A stretch of 46,660 nt of DNA from Bacilli bacterium (GTDB lineage Bacteria > Bacillota_I > Bacilli_A > RF39 > UBA660): positions 126,189-172,848 of the forward strand of contig JAGAIS010000002.1 of the NCBI GenBank assembly GCA_017626405.1, written 5' to 3'. Position numbers and translations under genes: made by a program. Shown one piece after another: positions 45,362-46,660 of this stretch. Under the pieces are notes generated by a model that saw nothing but the letters and a program-made list of their open reading frames with translations, did no database searches and was not told the origin of the DNA. The stretch's first letter is position 1. Each line of letters opens with the position of its first letter.

Positions 45362-46243
45362 ATGAAAAGAAAAATGTTTGTAGTAGTATTACTAATTGTT
45401 ATATTATTAGTAACTGGATGTGATAAGGAAGGAACACAAAAAAACGAAAATAAAAAGAAATTATCTAAAGAAGAAATTTCATTATCAAGTGATGGTTACA
45501 CAAAAAGTATTGATACTTCTAATTTTGATTTAAAATGTTTTGATAACATTAAATATCATTTTGATGATAATGTTTTTGTAAGTAACGATGGAACTGTATG
45601 TTTAGTTAACTATGAAAAACCATTTTCATTAAGCAAAAAAAATACATTATTTATTGATGAAAAATTAGATGGAATTGTATATGGTGCAATAAAGAATGAC
45701 AATACATATTATTTTTTGACTGATAAGGAAATGCTTAAATTAGATGAAAATTATAATTTTGTAGCCGTAACTGACTTAGCTGAAATGAATAATTTTGGAT
45801 TTAGAGGTAGTGAAGCAATAGGTGGAATTAAAAAGACTAGCTTTGATAAAATATTTTTTTCCGGAGGCTTATTTTATATATTAAAAGATAATTCATTATA
45901 TAGATTTAGTTATTATAATGCATATGAAAATTTTGGTGAAAATGGTGATGGATATAATCCTTATTTAGATAAATATAAAATAGATACCGGAACAATTAAT
46001 GAGGAAATAATTGATTATATGCATGGCAATTTTTCTGGAGATATTATTGTTACGAATAATGGATATTATAGAAAAACTTTAACTAATTCTGATGAGATTA
46101 ATAAATATAATGATGTTCTAGAAAAATATGATTTCGTAAAACTTGAAATAAGTAATTATAAAGAAAAAATTAGATTTATAAGTCCAAATTATATTATATT
46201 TGATAATGCTATTTATAGATTTGTCCCTGTTGAGTTAAGATAA
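45362..46243 (+). CDS. Lipoprotein of unknown function
   Basis: The 293-aa product has a lipoprotein signal (KRKMFVVVLLIVILLVTGC; lipobox LVTGC with Cys20), a Lys/Glu/Asn-rich linker (about 21-45) and a beta-rich domain. Repeats of the pattern strand-turn-strand around FFSGGLFYILKDNSLYRFSYYN suggest a beta-propeller-like fold, without a catalytic motif. I do not recognise the family. SD AAGGAGG is strong. An 11-bp direct repeat flanks the gene. Confidence 0.8.
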   Translation: MKRKMFVVVLLIVILLVTGCDKEGTQKNENKKKLSKEEISLSSDGYTKSIDTSNFDLKCFDNIKYHFDDNVFVSNDGTVCLVNYEKPFSLSKKNTLFIDEKLDGIVYGAIKNDNTYYFLTDKEMLKLDENYNFVAVTDLAEMNNFGFRGSEAIGGIKKTSFDKIFFSGGLFYILKDNSLYRFSYYNAYENFGENGDGYNPYLDKYKIDTGTINEEIIDYMHGNFSGDIIVTNNGYYRKTLTNSDEINKYNDVLEKYDFVKLEISNYKEKIRFISPNYIIFDNAIYRFVPVELR

Positions 46244-46275
46244 AATTAATAATATTAAATGTTCGGAATATTTTG

Positions 46276-46286
46276 ATATTACGAAC
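46276..46286 (+). repeat. 11-bp direct repeat, copy 2
   Basis: Second ATATTACGAAC. It is also the right arm of an inverted repeat (GTTCGGAATAT at 46261-46271 facing ATATTACGAAC, one mismatch) just after the lipoprotein stop. Confidence 0.6.
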
Positions 46287-46304
46287 CTACAAATTACAAT
46301 TTAT

Positions 46305-46334
46305 AGAGTAGATAGAAAATATCTATTCTTTTTA
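46305..46334 (+). terminator. Terminator of the lipoprotein gene
   Basis: AGAGTAGATA (46305-46314), loop GAAAA, TATCTATTCT (46320-46329) with one G-T, then T-run to 46334. Confidence 0.8.
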
Positions 46335-46495
46335 TTATATATGAAATGTTATATGACCTGTCAAATATATATTAAATTTTGATGTTGTAATTACTAACTC
46401 TAGGTAAATGGAATAAAAATAGTGTGGATTTATACAAAGCCCATCATTTTTATGATATAATTTTACTAGTTTTAACTTTAAGGAAGTGATTTTTT

Positions 46496-46660
46496 ATGAA
46501 CGAAAATAAAACTAATATAAACTGGTTTCCCGGTCATATGGCAAAGACAAAAAAACAAATAAGTGAACTCTTGCCATTAATCGACTTAGTATATGAGGTA
46601 ATAGATTCGAGAATTCCAGAATCTAGTAGAATAAAAGATTTAGATAATTTAATTAAAAAT
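46496..46660 (+). CDS. rbgA: Ribosome biogenesis GTPase RbgA (YlqF), N-terminal part only
   Basis: RbgA is the circularly permuted GTPase needed for a late step of 50S assembly. Only the first 55 codons are in the window: NWFPGHMAKTKKQISELL and IDLVYEVIDSRIPESSR, which are the family's invariant N-terminus. The GTP-binding motifs are beyond the edge. SD AAGGAAGTG and TATAAT at 46456-46461 lie upstream. In many Firmicutes this gene follows rplS-lepB directly. Confidence 0.93.
   Translation, partial: MNENKTNINWFPGHMAKTKKQISELLPLIDLVYEVIDSRIPESSRIKDLDNLIKN

Overview
The window is strongly AT-rich bacterial DNA that uses the standard bacterial code (TGA is a genuine stop, for example in the rsmC-like, NUDIX and 499-aa genes). 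Gene content points to a Firmicutes/Bacilli-type organism: PolC replicase, RNase HIII, IreB, the ireB-ruvX-DUF1292-mltG-trmR-trhP1-trhP2-greA order known from Bacillus, SD motifs of the GGTGATAAT kind, and a YjcZ-like mini-protein. A bile salt hydrolase suggests a gut inhabitant. My inference is an uncultured gut Bacilli lineage (RF39/Tenericutes-like); this is not proven by the sequence.

Layout. 1-3.4 kb: one end of an integrative mobilizable element, all on the minus strand: a truncated MobV relaxase, a hairpin-rich candidate oriT, a 617-aa large serine recombinase preceded by its own promoter, a 25-codon leader peptide and an intrinsic terminator folded inside that leader, and a small unknown gene. 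It abuts tRNA-His (3523-3599, minus). 3.7-9.6 kb: a metallopeptidase-like gene, a small membrane protein, holA, convergent rnhC, cvpA, a 499-aa orphan and trxA. 9.6-14.8 kb: an operon joining IreB, RuvX, a DUF1292 protein, MltG and the three-gene tRNA wobble-uridine module (TrhP1, TrhP2, TrmR), followed by greA. 14.9-22.9 kb: rsmC-like methyltransferase, then rpoB-rpoC from a perfect consensus promoter. 23.0-23.3 kb: a gene-free segment that has promoter, 5' hairpin, long-range helix, CAA-rich core and a 12-bp intrinsic terminator, and is the best candidate here for an undescribed non-coding RNA. 23.3-29.1 kb: an outsized polC (1916 aa) with several in-frame insertions. 29.1-34.1 kb: YjcZ-like peptide, ruvAB, queA, an orphan, tgt and a small pilin-like protein. 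34.1-36.2 kb: an orphan (minus), rplS and lepB.

36.3-46.4 kb is an accessory stretch lying between lepB and rbgA, which are commonly close neighbours in Firmicutes: CapA-like protein (minus), NUDIX hydrolase, orphan, GNAT acetyltransferase, SAM methyltransferase-like protein, mnmA, a MerR/GyrI-type regulator with a classic 19-bp-spacer promoter, bile salt hydrolase, cardiolipin synthase and a lipoprotein. rbgA begins at 46496 and runs off the window.

Functionally, the core carries transcription (rpoBC, greA), replication and recombination (holA, polC, ruvABX, rnhC) and a concentration of tRNA anticodon modification (trhP1/trhP2/trmR for mo5U34, mnmA for s2U34, queA/tgt for queuosine). Intergenic space is very tight: several terminators start inside the coding sequence and the rpoB -35 box contains the stop codon of the gene before it.
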